Positions 9,205-18,213 are shown, numbered from the stretch's first letter. The stretch is DNA of 64,000 bases from Microbacterium sp. BH-3-3-3 (GCF_001792815.1 NZ_CP017674.1:2790001-2854000), one strand, 5' to 3'. Notes: generated from the sequence alone by a model not told the origin. Numbers and translations: made by a program.

Positions 9205-9249
9205 TGTCGCGTCCCCCGGCCCGGTTCGCCTCGTCGGGGGACATGACAT
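9205..9249 (+). terminator. Hairpin after the putrescine operon
   Basis: ATGTC-GC-GTCCCC (9205-9217) pairs with GGGGAC-AT-GACAT (9237-9249) around a 2-nt internal loop. It lies just past the dehydrogenase stop and its last base is the first base of the putative -10 of the next transcription unit. Confidence 0.5.
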
Positions 9250-9254
9250 AGACT
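9249..9254 (+). promoter_or_regulatory. Putative -10 for tRNA-Trp/secE/nusG
   Basis: TAGACT at 9249-9254 resembles an actinobacterial -10 hexamer. GTTCGC at 9225-9230 is a weak -35 at 18-bp spacing. It is about 115 bp upstream of the tRNA, with no gene between. Confidence 0.4.
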
Positions 9255-9370
9255 GGGGAGTGCAGTCGAAATCTGCATTCTTTCGCCGTGCCCCCGGGCA
9301 CTCGGCATCCTCCCCGAGAGATTCCAGGCGTTCGCATGTCGGTTTCGAATCCTGGATCCCTCGGGATCTT

Positions 9371-9443
<73 letters not shown>

Positions 9444-9485
9444 CGCACAGCGCACGCTGGCACAGACAGAGACCTAGGTGGTTCG

Positions 9486-9761
9486 ATGACGCAGGACGAG
9501 ACGAAGGGCGAAGTCGTCGCTGATCGCGGCGCGCCCCGCGAGAAGAAGCTCAACTTCTTCGCGCGGATCGCTCTCTTCATCCGTCAGGTCTTCGCGGAAC
9601 TCCGCAAGGTCGTCACCCCGACGCGGCAGGAACTGCTCAAGTTCACCGCCGTCGTCCTCGGGTTCGTCGTCGTCATGATGGCGATCGTCTACGGCCTCGA
9701 CGTGCTGTTCGTGTGGATCACCACCGCCGTCTTCGGCGTCCCCGGTACCGCCGGCGCCTGA
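9486..9761 (+). CDS. secE: Preprotein translocase subunit SecE
   Basis: 91 residues with one C-terminal membrane helix (LLKFTAVVLGFVVVMMAIVY) preceded by the conserved amphipathic stretch FIRQVFAELRKVVTPTRQEL. It anchors and clamps SecY in the membrane. ATG 9486 follows the tRNA by 42 bp and precedes nusG, the standard order secE-nusG. The charged N-terminal tail of about 35 residues is usual in actinobacterial SecE. Confidence 0.95.
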   Translation: MTQDETKGEVVADRGAPREKKLNFFARIALFIRQVFAELRKVVTPTRQELLKFTAVVLGFVVVMMAIVYGLDVLFVWITTAVFGVPGTAGA

Positions 9762-9821
9762 CCGGCGTCTGGGCGGACGCGCGGCGCCAAGAGCGGCCGC
9801 CTCTGAACGGAAGAGATCACA

Positions 9822-10958
9822 GTGTCTGAAAGATATGTCGACGACGCCGATTGGGCCACCGCGGCCGAGCAGTCGAGCGAGGATGACGAAGCCCAGGAGG
9901 GCAACGTGCTGGCCTCGCAGGAGCACGCCTCCGACTCGGCCGAGCACGCTGCCATCCACATCGTCGACGACGAGACCGACACCGATGACGCCGACCTCGG
10001 CGACATCGACATCACCGACCCGGAGGCGGACGCGATCGTGAACGACGCTCTCGAGATCGACGAGACCAGCGAGGCCGAGGCCGCCGCCGAGGTGCTCAAC
10101 GACGCTCTCGCCGAGGAGCAGGCCGAAGAGGCCGCCGAGGCTGCCGACGAGGTCACCCCTTACGACGGTCCCGACGTCAACGGCGAGCCCGACGCCCCCG
10201 TGCTCGACGAGGACTTCGTCGACGAGGTCGCCACCGCCGCCGGTGTGGTCGACGAGGTCGAGGCCTCCGAGTCGCCCGCCGACGCCGCCGAGGCCCCCAT
10301 CGATCTCGATGATGCCGATGCCGAAGACGACGACGTCGACCCGTACGACGCTTTCCGCGCCGAGCTCCGCTCGCTCCCCGGCAAGTGGTTCGTCATCCAC
10401 TCCTACGCCGGGTTCGAGCGCAAGGTGAAGGCCAACATCGAGCAGCGCAAGTCGACGCTCGAGGTCGAGGACGACATCTACCAGGTCGAGGTCCCCATGG
10501 AGGACGTCGTCGAGATCAAGAACGGCCAGCGCAAGATGGTCACGCGCGTGCGCATCCCCGGCTACGTGCTGGTGCGCATGGACCTCAACGAAGACACCTG
10601 GTCGGTCGTGCGCCACACGCCCGGTGTCACCGGCTTCGTGGGCAACGCCCACAACCCGACCCCCCTGCGTTTCGAAGAGGCCTTCAACATGCTGAAGAGC
10701 CTCGTCGAGGTCAAGGAAGCCGCTCCCTCGAAGTCGGGTGCCGCCAAGGGTTCGCCCACCACGGCGCGCGTCATCCCCGCCGAGGTCGACTTCGAGACCG
10801 GCGAGACCATCACGATCAAGGAAGGCTCGTTCGCGGGCCTGCCCGGCACGATCAGCGAGATCAAGCCCGAGAGCGGCAAGCTCACCGTGCTCGTGTCGCT
10901 CTTCGAGCGCGAGACCCCGGTCGAACTGTCGTTCGACCAGGTCACCAAGATGCTCTGA
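9822..10958 (+). CDS. nusG: Transcription factor NusG with long acidic N-terminus
   Basis: 378 residues, about twice the length of E. coli NusG. Residues 1-180 are a low-complexity tail rich in Asp, Glu and Ala. The NGN domain starts near residue 189 ([20 protein letters not shown], then [12 protein letters not shown]). The KOW domain is C-terminal ([20 protein letters not shown], about 330-350). NusG binds RNA polymerase and Rho or S10. GTG start at 9822 with GGAAGAGA upstream. Acidic NusG extensions are known in Actinobacteria; this one is at the long end. Confidence 0.95.
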   Translation: MSERYVDDADWATAAEQSSEDDEAQEGNVLASQEHASDSAEHAAIHIVDDETDTDDADLGDIDITDPEADAIVNDALEIDETSEAEAAAEVLNDALAEEQAEEAAEAADEVTPYDGPDVNGEPDAPVLDEDFVDEVATAAGVVDEVEASESPADAAEAPIDLDDADAEDDDVDPYDAFRAELRSLPGKWFVIHSYAGFERKVKANIEQRKSTLEVEDDIYQVEVPMEDVVEIKNGQRKMVTRVRIPGYVLVRMDLNEDTWSVVRHTPGVTGFVGNAHNPTPLRFEEAFNMLKSLVEVKEAAPSKSGAAKGSPTTARVIPAEVDFETGETITIKEGSFAGLPGTISEIKPESGKLTVLVSLFERETPVELSFDQVTKML

Positions 10959-10973
10959 CGCCTCCGGCGTCGC

Positions 10974-11012
10974 ACGAACGCCCCGCTCGGCTCCGGCCGG
11001 CGGGGCGTTCGT
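10974..11012 (+). terminator. Terminator after nusG
   Basis: A 12-bp perfect stem (10974-10985 with 11001-11012) encloses a 15-nt loop. G/C-rich with only a short T-containing tail, as is usual in Actinobacteria. Confidence 0.75.
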
Positions 11013-11036
11013 CGTTCCGCGCACCGTCGCACCTCT

Positions 11037-11104
11037 CGCATAAACGCTGATCCTGCGCCTAAACGCGCTGCCTGACCGTTTATGCGCACGATCGGCGTTT
11101 ATGC
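11037..11104. repeat. Four-box palindromic repeat, copy A
   Basis: 68 bp built from four copies of the box CATAAACGC or its close variant: two forward at the left (one degenerate, CCTAAACGC), two inverted at the right, around a short centre. It differs from copy B (12142-12209) at about six positions. It can form a long cruciform or RNA hairpin. It lies between the nusG terminator and the 3' end of the AbiEi-like gene. Confidence 0.85.
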
Positions 11105-11115
11105 CCGGCGGAGGA

Positions 11116-12075
11116 TCACCGCGAGCGCGGGTTTCGCCCCACCGACGCCAGGGCAGCGGGGTCGGCGCGGCGCGACGGCGCGAGCCCGGCAGCGGCGAGA
11201 GCCGCGCGTAGTCCGTCTGCGCCGAGCGCCCCCGCGTAATCCCACCGGGCGACACGCCAACCGGCACGCCGAAAGCTGTCTTCGCGGCGCTTCTCGGCGC
11301 GAACGGCCTCGGCGGCCGCGACGGGATCGCCGCCGCCGTACTTGAGCCACCCATCTGATTCGCCGATGACCTTCTGCTCCGGCCAACTGAAGTCCGAGCG
11401 ATACGTCCGCCCCTCGAGACGATGCGTCATCTGGAGCGTCGGCGCGGGGAATCCGCACCACTCGATGACCGCTCGGCTCAGGGATTCTCCCGCGGACTCC
11501 GAGAGCGGGGTGGCCCGAGTCAGCACCCATTCCACGCGCTTCATCCGGAACGTGTTCCGTTGCGCCGCGGCGTGATCGATCACCTCGTCGCGCGAGAGCG
11601 AGGAGTCGCGGAGGGCCGCATCCGCGACGGCGAGGCCGAACGCCGGCGGCAGAACGCGCGCGAGATCGACGACCAGGTCTTCGACGGTCGTGAGATGGAT
11701 GCCGCCGACCCGCTGCACCGATCGCGCGTCGGCGCTCGTGTGCGCGGTGACATCGCCGTACGCCACCGAACGCGAACGCCGCGTATCGAAGATGTGGATG
11801 TTGCGAGGGTGGCCGAACGTCGGCAGCCCGAGCACCGATGCGGCCGACTCGTGCGAGAACACGGCATCGGGGCGAACCAACGCGAAGGCGTGCACGCGGG
11901 CGAGGTACCGGTCCCAGGGGGCGAGCGCGTTCCATGCGTCCCGGGCGGCGTAGACGCCGGGCCGTACTTTGTGCAGGCTCGCATCGCGCGACGGGTACGG
12001 CGCGGTGCCCACCAGGCTCGACGCACGGAAGAGGTGCACCGGTGATCCACGCAGCGATCGGGGGATGGCATCCAT
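11116..12075 (-). CDS. Orphan AbiEi-like protein with nuclease-like C-terminus
   Basis: 319 residues. The N-terminal third resembles the AbiEi winged-helix antitoxin family (VRPGVYAARDAWNALAPWDR, then SHESAASVLGLPTFGHPRNI). The C-terminal third has a DUF559/Vsr-like core: Glu197 in SAGESLSR, Asp228 in YRSDFSW, Glu239-x-Asp241 and Lys245 in GESDGWLKYGG, followed by EKRREDSFRRAGWRVARW. The ATG at 12075 is chosen because upstream in-frame codons run back into repeat B and the rplK region. There is no AbiEii toxin neighbour. It lies between two palindromic repeats inside the nusG-rplK gap, so it looks inserted. Function unknown. Confidence 0.75.
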   Translation of the reverse strand: MDAIPRSLRGSPVHLFRASSLVGTAPYPSRDASLHKVRPGVYAARDAWNALAPWDRYLARVHAFALVRPDAVFSHESAASVLGLPTFGHPRNIHIFDTRRSRSVAYGDVTAHTSADARSVQRVGGIHLTTVEDLVVDLARVLPPAFGLAVADAALRDSSLSRDEVIDHAAAQRNTFRMKRVEWVLTRATPLSESAGESLSRAVIEWCGFPAPTLQMTHRLEGRTYRSDFSWPEQKVIGESDGWLKYGGGDPVAAAEAVRAEKRREDSFRRAGWRVARWDYAGALGADGLRAALAAAGLAPSRRADPAALASVGRNPRSR

Positions 12076-12141
12076 TCGGCGAGGGTGGCAGGTCGGCCGG
12101 TAGGCGATGTGCGGCCTGTGGACAACTGCCGCCCCTCCCGA

Positions 12142-12209
12142 CGCATAAACGCCGATCCTGCGCATAAACGCGCTGCCTGACCGTTTATGCGCAGGATGAG
12201 CGTTTATGC
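12142..12209. repeat. Four-box palindromic repeat, copy B
   Basis: 68 bp with four CATAAACGC boxes, two forward (from 12142 and 12161) and two inverted (to 12190 and 12209). It sits 67 bp upstream of the start of the AbiEi-like gene. With copy A it brackets that gene. Confidence 0.85.
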
Positions 12210-12466
12210 AGGGGGTGCGGACCGGGCGGGGGCCCGAGACGGCGCATCGCACGGATGGGGCCACCGAGACCGCGGCGGGGCGGCGACCCGAGAGACGCGA
12301 CCGCGCGGGCGACTGCGCGGGCGAGGAGAAGACGCGGGATGCCGGCGCCATGGCGTATGATGTGAAGGTTGCTCGTGCGTCAGCGCGACGATGACCGCTG
12401 TCCGGAACCGCCGGATGCGCGGGAGAGAGGGAGCCGCGAGGCCCCCGCTCGAGAGAGGAAAAGGAT
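12210..12466 (+). promoter_or_regulatory. rplK leader with putative -10
   Basis: The gap from repeat B to rplK holds no gene. TATGAT at 12356-12361 is a good -10 hexamer with no clear -35; it would give a leader of about 100 nt before rplK. The leader could hold an L1- or L11-type autoregulatory site, but I could not fold a convincing one. Confidence 0.4.
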
Positions 12467-12898
12467 ATGGCACCCAAGAAAAAGGTGACCGGCCTGATCA
12501 AGCTCCAGATCAAGGCGGGCGCGGCCAACCCCGCGCCGCCCATCGGTCCGGCGCTCGGTCAGCACGGCGTCAACATCATGGAGTTCTGCAAGGCCTACAA
12601 CGCGGCGACCGAAGCCCAGCGCGGCAACGTCATCCCCGTTGAGATCACGGTCTACGAAGACCGCAGCTTCACGTTCGTCCTGAAGACCCCGCCCGCGGCG
12701 GAGCTCATCAAGAAGGCGGCCGGCCTGGCCAAGGGCTCGTCGACGCCTCACACGGTCAAGGTGGGCAAGCTCACCAAGGACCAGGTTCGCGAGATCGCCA
12801 CCACGAAGCAGCCCGACCTGAACGCGAACGACATCGAGGCCGCCTCGAAGATCATCGCCGGCACCGCCCGTTCCATGGGCATCACGGTCGAGGACTGA
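12467..12898 (+). CDS. rplK: 50S ribosomal protein L11
   Basis: 143 residues, full length. The N-terminal [20 protein letters not shown], the proline-rich [20 protein letters not shown] and the C-terminal RNA-binding [15 protein letters not shown] are hallmark L11 stretches. It binds 23S rRNA at the GTPase-associated centre. AGAGGAAAAGG precedes ATG 12467. rplA follows after 11 bp. Confidence 0.98.
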   Translation: MAPKKKVTGLIKLQIKAGAANPAPPIGPALGQHGVNIMEFCKAYNAATEAQRGNVIPVEITVYEDRSFTFVLKTPPAAELIKKAAGLAKGSSTPHTVKVGKLTKDQVREIATTKQPDLNANDIEAASKIIAGTARSMGITVED

Positions 12899-12909
12899 GG
12901 GAGATAACA

Positions 12910-13602
12910 ATGGCTACCAAGTCCAAGGCATTCCGCGCCGCTGCTGAGAAGATCGCGGCCGACACGTTCTACACCCCGACCGAGGCCGTCGCCCTCGCGA
13001 AGGAGACCGGCTCGAAGAAGTTCGACTCGACCGTCGAGGTCGCGCTGAAGCTCTCGGTCGACCCCCGTAAGGCAGACCAGATGGTCCGCGGCACGGTCAT
13101 CCTGCCCCACGGCACGGGTAAGACCGCGCGCGTCATCGTCTTCGCCAACGGCCCCGCGGCCGAAGCGGCTCTCGCCGCCGGCGCCGACGAGGTCGGTGGC
13201 ACCGAGCTCATCGAGAAGGTCGCCGCCGGCTACACGTCGTTCGACGCGGCCGTCGCCACGCCCGAGCTCATGGGCCAGGTCGGACGCCTCGGTAAGGTCC
13301 TCGGACCCCGCGGCCTCATGCCGAACCCCAAGACCGGCACCGTGACCCCCAACCCGGCCAAGGCCGTCGAGGAGATCAAGGGCGGAAAGATCGAGTTCCG
13401 CGTCGACAAGCACGCCAACGTGCACTTCGTCGTCGGCAAGGCGTCGTTCTCGGCCGAGCAGCTCGACGAGAACATCGCCGCCGCGCTCGAGGAGATCGTC
13501 CGCCTCAAGCCGTCGAGCTCGAAGGGCCGCTACATCCAGAAGGGTGCGGTGTCGACCACGTTCGGCCCCGGCATCCCGCTGGACGTCAACGTCCTCGCCT
13601 GA
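12910..13602 (+). CDS. rplA: 50S ribosomal protein L1
   Basis: 230 residues, full length. [20 protein letters not shown] is the L1 signature, and VNVLA closes the C-terminus. L1 builds the E-site stalk and in many bacteria represses its own rplKA message. Co-transcribed with rplK; a terminator follows. Confidence 0.98.
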   Translation: MATKSKAFRAAAEKIAADTFYTPTEAVALAKETGSKKFDSTVEVALKLSVDPRKADQMVRGTVILPHGTGKTARVIVFANGPAAEAALAAGADEVGGTELIEKVAAGYTSFDAAVATPELMGQVGRLGKVLGPRGLMPNPKTGTVTPNPAKAVEEIKGGKIEFRVDKHANVHFVVGKASFSAEQLDENIAAALEEIVRLKPSSSKGRYIQKGAVSTTFGPGIPLDVNVLA

Positions 13603-13612
13603 CATCCGTCAC

Positions 13613-13650
13613 CGAAAGCCCCGCTGCGCCTCGTGCCGGCGGGGCTTTCG
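13613..13650 (+). terminator. Terminator after rplKA
   Basis: CGAAAGCCCCGC (13613-13624) pairs perfectly with its complement at 13639-13650 around a 14-nt loop. No T-run, but the TTTC in the right arm helps. Confidence 0.8.
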
Positions 13651-13777
13651 CGTGCACGGACGTGCAACACGGCGTCATCCGGGAAGAGTCCGGCGGGTGA
13701 ACGTGTTGTCGTGAGAGGCGCTCCGTGTGCCCTCCCCCCCATCACTTGTCCCCACATCACCCATGTCAGGAACAGCT

Positions 13778-14584
13778 ATGCCCCGTCGTCGTTTGACCGT
13801 CCTCGCCGCCACCCTGGGGCTCAGCGCCCTCGCGCTGACCGCCTGCAGCGGCGGTGCGTCGTCCGAGGCGACGCCTGGAGCGGGAGCCGATCTCGGCCTC
13901 ATCTCGGACGGCACCCTCACCGTCGCCACCGAGGGCACCTACCGCCCGTTCTCGTTCCACGAGGGCGCGGGCGATCTGACCGGTTTCGACGTCGAGATCG
14001 CGAAGGCCGTCGCCGACAAGCTGGGTCTGCAGGTCAAGTTCCAAGAGACCCAGTGGGACGCGATCTTCGCGGGCCTGGATGCCGGTCGTTTCGACGTCAT
14101 CGCCAACCAGGTGTCGATCAACCCCGAGCGCCAGGAGAAGTACACCTTCAGCGCGCCGTACACGGTGTCGCGTGGCGTGATCGTCACGAACGAGGACGAC
14201 AGCGCGATCTCGAGCTTCGCCGACCTCTCGGGCAAGACCACCGCCCAGTCGCTCACGAGCAACTGGTACGAGCTCGCCACCGACAGCGGCGCGCAGGTCG
14301 AGGCCGTCGAGGGTTGGGCGCAGGCCGTCGCGCTGCTGAAGCAGGGTCGCGTCGAGGCCACGATCAACGACCAGCTGACCTACCTCGACTACGAGAAGAC
14401 CAACAGCCCGACGGGTCTGAAGATCGCCGCCGAGACCGACGACACCTCCGAGAGCGCCTTCGCGTTCAAGAAGGGTCAGGACAAGCTCGCCGAGGCCGTC
14501 GACGGCGCCCTCGAGGAGCTGCGCGCCGACGGCACGCTCGCCGAGATCAGCCAGAAGTACTTCGGCGCCGACGTCACCCAGTAA
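13778..14584 (+). CDS. Polar amino acid ABC transporter, binding lipoprotein
   Basis: 268 residues. The signal peptide ends in a lipobox (SALALTAC, Cys23). The mature part is a family 3 solute-binding protein: LTVATEGTYRPFSFHEG, GFDVEIAKAVADKLG, then QWDAIFAGLDAGRFDVIANQ. AGGAA at 13768-13772 favours the ATG at 13778 over the one at 13763. It captures a polar amino acid outside the membrane. A strong hairpin separates it from the permease gene, which should favour a binding-protein excess. Confidence 0.88.
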   Translation: MPRRRLTVLAATLGLSALALTACSGGASSEATPGAGADLGLISDGTLTVATEGTYRPFSFHEGAGDLTGFDVEIAKAVADKLGLQVKFQETQWDAIFAGLDAGRFDVIANQVSINPERQEKYTFSAPYTVSRGVIVTNEDDSAISSFADLSGKTTAQSLTSNWYELATDSGAQVEAVEGWAQAVALLKQGRVEATINDQLTYLDYEKTNSPTGLKIAAETDDTSESAFAFKKGQDKLAEAVDGALEELRADGTLAEISQKYFGADVTQ

Positions 14585-14602
14585 CACCCGGCTGTAAACC
14601 CC

Positions 14603-14651
14603 CGCGGATCGTCCGCCTTCCCCCTCTAGCGTGGGAGGCGGACGGTCCGCG
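14603..14651 (+). other. Intercistronic hairpin, binding protein-permease
   Basis: About 19 bp of stem (from 14603 and to 14651) with two mismatches and a short loop around 14623-14631, in the 129-bp gap. Such hairpins often protect the upstream message or attenuate the downstream genes. Confidence 0.6.
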
Positions 14652-14713
14652 TCGGCGTGTGCGAACGCGCGCGCGAGGAGTCGGGCCCCGAGCCCACCGG
14701 AGAAAGGAGGCCC

Positions 14714-15379
14714 ATGAACGACATCTGGACGCTGATGCTCGACTCGTTCTGGCCCATGCTGCTGGCGGGCCTCACGGGCACCATCCCCCTGTCACTGGCC
14801 TCGTTCGCGATCGGGCTCGCTCTGGCACTCGCGATGGCCTTGCTGCGTCTGTCGCGCAACGTCGTGTTCTCGGGCTTCGCGCGGTTCTACATCTCGGTCA
14901 TCCGCGGCACGCCGCTGCTGGTGCAGCTGTTCGTGATCTTCTACGGCCTTCCCGCGATCGGTGTCGTCATCGACCCGTTCCCCGCGGCCGTCATCGCCTT
15001 CTCGCTGAACGTCGGCGGCTACGCGGCCGAGGTGATCCGCGCCGCGATCCTGTCGGTCCCGCGCGGGCAGTGGGAGGCGGCGCACACCGTCGGCCTCTCG
15101 CACCGCAAGACGCTGACCCGCATCATCCTCCCGCAGGCCGCGCGGGTGTCGGTCCCTCCGCTGTCGAACACGTTCATCTCGCTCGTGAAGGACAGCTCGC
15201 TGGCGTCGCTCATCCTCGTGTCGGAGCTGTTCCGCCAGGCCCAGAACATCGCCGCGTTCTCGTACGAGTTCATGGCGGTGTACCTCGAGGCCGCGCTCAT
15301 CTACTGGCTGTTCTGCCTGGTGCTGTCGTTCGGGCAGAACGCTCTCGAGAAGAGATTGGACCGCCATGTCGCCCACTGA
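14714..15379 (+). CDS. Polar amino acid ABC transporter, permease
   Basis: 221 residues, with about five membrane helices of the HisM/GlnP family. The cytoplasmic EAA loop is visible as GQWEAAHTVGLSHRKTLTRI near residue 120-140, and FYISVIRGTPLLVQLFVIFY is the family's N-terminal signature. AGAAAGGAGG immediately upstream is an excellent ribosome site for ATG 14714. It overlaps the ATPase gene by 14 bp. Confidence 0.9.
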   Translation: MNDIWTLMLDSFWPMLLAGLTGTIPLSLASFAIGLALALAMALLRLSRNVVFSGFARFYISVIRGTPLLVQLFVIFYGLPAIGVVIDPFPAAVIAFSLNVGGYAAEVIRAAILSVPRGQWEAAHTVGLSHRKTLTRIILPQAARVSVPPLSNTFISLVKDSSLASLILVSELFRQAQNIAAFSYEFMAVYLEAALIYWLFCLVLSFGQNALEKRLDRHVAH

Positions 15380-16175
15380 CGCCCCGTTGTTGCAGGTCAC
15401 GGGCCTCGAGAAGAGCTTCGGCGACAACCGCGTGCTCGACGGCGTCGACCTGTCGGTGCGGCGCGGTGACGTGCTGGTGCTGATCGGTCCCTCGGGGTCG
15501 GGCAAGACGACGGTGCTGCGCTGCCTGAACGGTCTCGAGACCCCGGATGCCGGAGTGGTGGCGTTCGACGGCGGTCCGGTCGTCGATTTCTCGGCGCCCA
15601 AGGTGTCCAAGGCCGATCGCACGGCTCTGCGCGACCGATCGGCGATGGTGTTCCAGCACCATAACCTCTTTCCGCACCTCACGGTGCTGCAGAACGTCAC
15701 CGAGGGGCCCATCCAGGCGCACGGCGTGCCGAAGGCCGACGCGATCGCCCGCGCCGAGACTCTCTTGGCCCGTGTCGGCCTCGCCGAGAAGCGCGACGCC
15801 TACCCGTCGGAGCTCTCGGGCGGCCAGCAGCAGCGCGTCGGCATCGTCCGAGCCCTGGCGCTGCAACCGCAGCTGCTGCTCTTCGACGAGCCGACGAGTG
15901 CTCTCGACCCCGAACTCGTCGGCGAGGTGCTGACGGTGCTGCGGGAACTCGCGAACGAGGGCTGGACGATGGTCATCGTCACGCACGAGCTCGGTTTCGC
16001 GCGCGAGGTCGCCGACGAGGTCCTGTTCTTCGACGAGGGCGTGATCGTCGAGCGGGGCGCCCCCGCGGATCTGCTCCGCGCGCCGAAGAAGGAGCGCACG
16101 CGTCGCTTCCTGAACCGCCTGCTGCACCCCCTCGACGGCCCCGATCCGACCGGGACGTCGGAACTCCCGGAGTAG
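15366..16175 (+). CDS. Polar amino acid ABC transporter, ATPase
   Basis: 269 residues. Walker A GPSGSGKTT near residue 40, Q-loop VFQHHNLFPH near 96, signature LSGGQQQR near 152, Walker B LLLFDEPTSALDP near 172 and switch histidine in VTHELGFARE near 206. It powers the transporter with the two preceding genes. Substrate likely glutamine, glutamate, cystine or similar, but not determinable here. Confidence 0.92.
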   Translation: MSPTDAPLLQVTGLEKSFGDNRVLDGVDLSVRRGDVLVLIGPSGSGKTTVLRCLNGLETPDAGVVAFDGGPVVDFSAPKVSKADRTALRDRSAMVFQHHNLFPHLTVLQNVTEGPIQAHGVPKADAIARAETLLARVGLAEKRDAYPSELSGGQQQRVGIVRALALQPQLLLFDEPTSALDPELVGEVLTVLRELANEGWTMVIVTHELGFAREVADEVLFFDEGVIVERGAPADLLRAPKKERTRRFLNRLLHPLDGPDPTGTSELPE

Positions 16176-16184
16176 CGTGGATCC

Positions 16185-17228
16185 ATGCGCCGCCTCGAGA
16201 ACCTGCTCGGCATCGATTCGCCCGTCGTTCTCGGCCCCTTCGGCGGGCTGTCGTCGATCGCGTTGACGGCGGCGGTCAGCGACGGGGGAGGCCTCGGCTC
16301 GTTCGGCCTCTACGGATACACGCCCGAGCGCATCCGCGACACGATCGCCGCCCTTCGGGCGGCCACGCCGCGTCCCGTGGCGGTGAACCTGTGGCTGCCG
16401 CGCGGCGACGAGGTGACTCCGACCGACGTCGACATCGCACCGTTCCTGCGGGCCGCCGAGCAGCTCTTCGCCGCCGCGGGCATCGCCCCGCCCGTCGTTC
16501 CCGCCGCGTACCTCACGCCCATCACCGACCAGCTCGAGGCCGTCTTCGATGCGCGCCCCGATGTGCTGAGCGTCGTGTACGGGATCCCGGATGCCGAGAC
16601 CCTCGCCCGCGCGCGAGCTCTCGGCATCCGCGTGATCGGCACCGCCACCTCGGTCGCCGAGGCGGTGGCGCTCGAGGGCGCGGGGGTCGACGCCATCGTC
16701 GCGACGGGGGCCGAGGCCGCAGGGCACCGTGTGTCGTTCCTCGCCGACCCGGCGCACTCGCTCGTGGGCACGTTCGCGCTGGTGCCGCAGGTCGTCGACG
16801 CGGTGAGTGTCCCCGTCATCGCGGCCGGCGGCGTGGCCGATCGCCGCGGAGTCGCCGCGGCGTTCGCGCTGGGGGCCGACGGCGTGCAGGTCGGCACGGC
16901 GTTCCTGCGCACGAGGCAGTCCGCCGCGACCGCGGGGCATCGCGCGGCGATCGCCGCCGCGGCCGACACCGACACGGTGCTGACGCGGGCGATGAGCGGG
17001 CGACTGGCGCGCGGCATCCCGAACCGGGCGATGCGCGAGCTCGAGGCCGGCGGCATGATCGCCCCGTTCCCCGCGCAGAACTGGCTCACCGGTGCGTTCC
17101 GCGCGGCGGCTGCGGCGTCGGGAGACGCCGACCTGGTGTCGCTGTGGGCGGGACAGGCCGCGGGCCTCGCGCGTCTCGACGACGCCGTCGACGTGCTGGC
17201 GGAGCTGCGGGCGGGCGTGCCGGTCTAA
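16185..17228 (+). CDS. Nitronate monooxygenase-like FMN enzyme
   Basis: 347 residues forming an FMN TIM barrel. Family marks are SPVVLGPFGGLSSIALTAAV at the N-terminus, ATGAEAAGHR around residue 180, VIAAGGVADRRGVAAAFALG around 208 and GADGVQVGTAFL around 225. Nitronate monooxygenases detoxify nitronates such as propionate-3-nitronate. The alternative is an enoyl-reductase-like member (FabK) of the same superfamily. It follows the ABC ATPase by 9 bp, so it may share that transcript. Stop codon overlaps the convergent acylphosphatase stop. Confidence 0.8.
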   Translation: MRRLENLLGIDSPVVLGPFGGLSSIALTAAVSDGGGLGSFGLYGYTPERIRDTIAALRAATPRPVAVNLWLPRGDEVTPTDVDIAPFLRAAEQLFAAAGIAPPVVPAAYLTPITDQLEAVFDARPDVLSVVYGIPDAETLARARALGIRVIGTATSVAEAVALEGAGVDAIVATGAEAAGHRVSFLADPAHSLVGTFALVPQVVDAVSVPVIAAGGVADRRGVAAAFALGADGVQVGTAFLRTRQSAATAGHRAAIAAAADTDTVLTRAMSGRLARGIPNRAMRELEAGGMIAPFPAQNWLTGAFRAAAAASGDADLVSLWAGQAAGLARLDDAVDVLAELRAGVPV

Positions 17229-17500
17229 GCCGTCGCGCGGATCTCGAACCCGCGCGGAGCCGCGCCGCCGCCCTCGTGCACGTCGACCCCGTCGACCCGG
17301 GCCGACGGGGGACCCGCCTGGGCCCACGCCAGGACGGCGTCGACCGTCGCGTCGTCACCCTCGACGAGGGCTTCGACCGAGCCGTCGCGGCGGTTGCGGG
17401 CCCAGCCGCGGGCCCCGAGCCGCTCGGCCTCGGCCTGGAGCGCATAGCGGAAGCCGACACCCTGCACGCGGCCGTGCACCCTGATCGTCACCGTTCGCAT
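17225..17500 (-). CDS. acyP: Acylphosphatase
   Basis: 91 residues, the standard size. VHGRVQGVGFRYAL contains the phosphate-binding loop and catalytic Arg; GWARNRRDGSVEALVEG holds the catalytic Asn. It hydrolyses carboxyl-phosphate bonds such as acetyl phosphate or 1,3-bisphosphoglycerate. ATG 17500 gives the classic N-terminus (MRTVTIRVHGRV); longer upstream reading is not supported. Confidence 0.93.
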   Translation of the reverse strand: MRTVTIRVHGRVQGVGFRYALQAEAERLGARGWARNRRDGSVEALVEGDDATVDAVLAWAQAGPPSARVDGVDVHEGGGAAPRGFEIRATA

Positions 17501-17547
17501 CGGGCCATTCTCGTGCACGCGGTGCCCGTCGGTCCACGCGCGCCGGC

Positions 17548-18213
17548 TCAGTGCGGCAGCACGAGCGAGATCGCGATGGCGAACATCACGACCGCGATGA
17601 TCGCGTCGAGGATGCGCCAGGCGCGGGGCGTGTCGAGCCACCGGCCGAGGTACCGCGCACCGAAGCCGAGGAGTGAGAACCACGCAAGGCTGGCGAGGCA
17701 CGCGCCGAGCGCGAACGCCCACCGCCCGTCGCCGTGCGTGGTCGCGACCGAGCCGAGAAGGAACACCGTGTCGAGGTAGACGTGCGGATTGAGCCAGGTG
17801 AGGGCGAGGCAGGTGAGCACGGTCGCGGCGAGCGTCGTGCGTGCGGGACGCGCCTTCACGGCCGTGCGCCCGGTGTCAGCGGGCGAGGCGGATGCCGCCG
17901 GGGCGGCGTCGACGCGCAGGGTCTCGCCGCTCGGACGCAGCGCCCGCCGGGCTGCCAGCAGGCCGTATCCGACGAGGAACGCCGCGCCCGCCCACCGCAC
18001 CACGACGATGAGCCAGGGGACCGCCTGCAGCACGAGGCCGACGCCGGAGACGCCGAGCAGGATCAGCACGGCATCCGATACCGCGCACACCGCGACCACC
18101 GCGACCAGATGTTCGCGTCGGACGCCCTGGCGCAGCACGAAGAGGTTCTGCGCCCCGATGGCGACGATGAGCGAGAAGCCGAGACCGAGGCCGGCGAGAA
18201 GGGGGGTGAGCAC
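17548..18213 (-). CDS. lysE: LysE/ArgO-family amino acid exporter
   Basis: 221 residues, six hydrophobic segments. The N-terminus GFSLIVAIGAQNLFVLRQGV and the segment TWLNPHVYLDTVFLLGSVA are diagnostic of LysE/ArgO. Exports basic amino acids (lysine, arginine) and prevents toxic build-up. GTG start at 18213. A charged, alanine-rich insertion of about 30 residues lies between helices 3 and 4 (near residues 95-125). Divergent from its likely regulator at 18283. Confidence 0.9.
   Translation of the reverse strand: MLTPLLAGLGLGFSLIVAIGAQNLFVLRQGVRREHLVAVVAVCAVSDAVLILLGVSGVGLVLQAVPWLIVVVRWAGAAFLVGYGLLAARRALRPSGETLRVDAAPAASASPADTGRTAVKARPARTTLAATVLTCLALTWLNPHVYLDTVFLLGSVATTHGDGRWAFALGACLASLAWFSLLGFGARYLGRWLDTPRAWRILDAIIAVVMFAIAISLVLPH

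Noticed and set aside
11037..12209. Insertion sequence with terminal repeats
   Set aside because: The enclosed gene is not a transposase and no flanking target duplication is visible; the repeats are each palindromic on their own.
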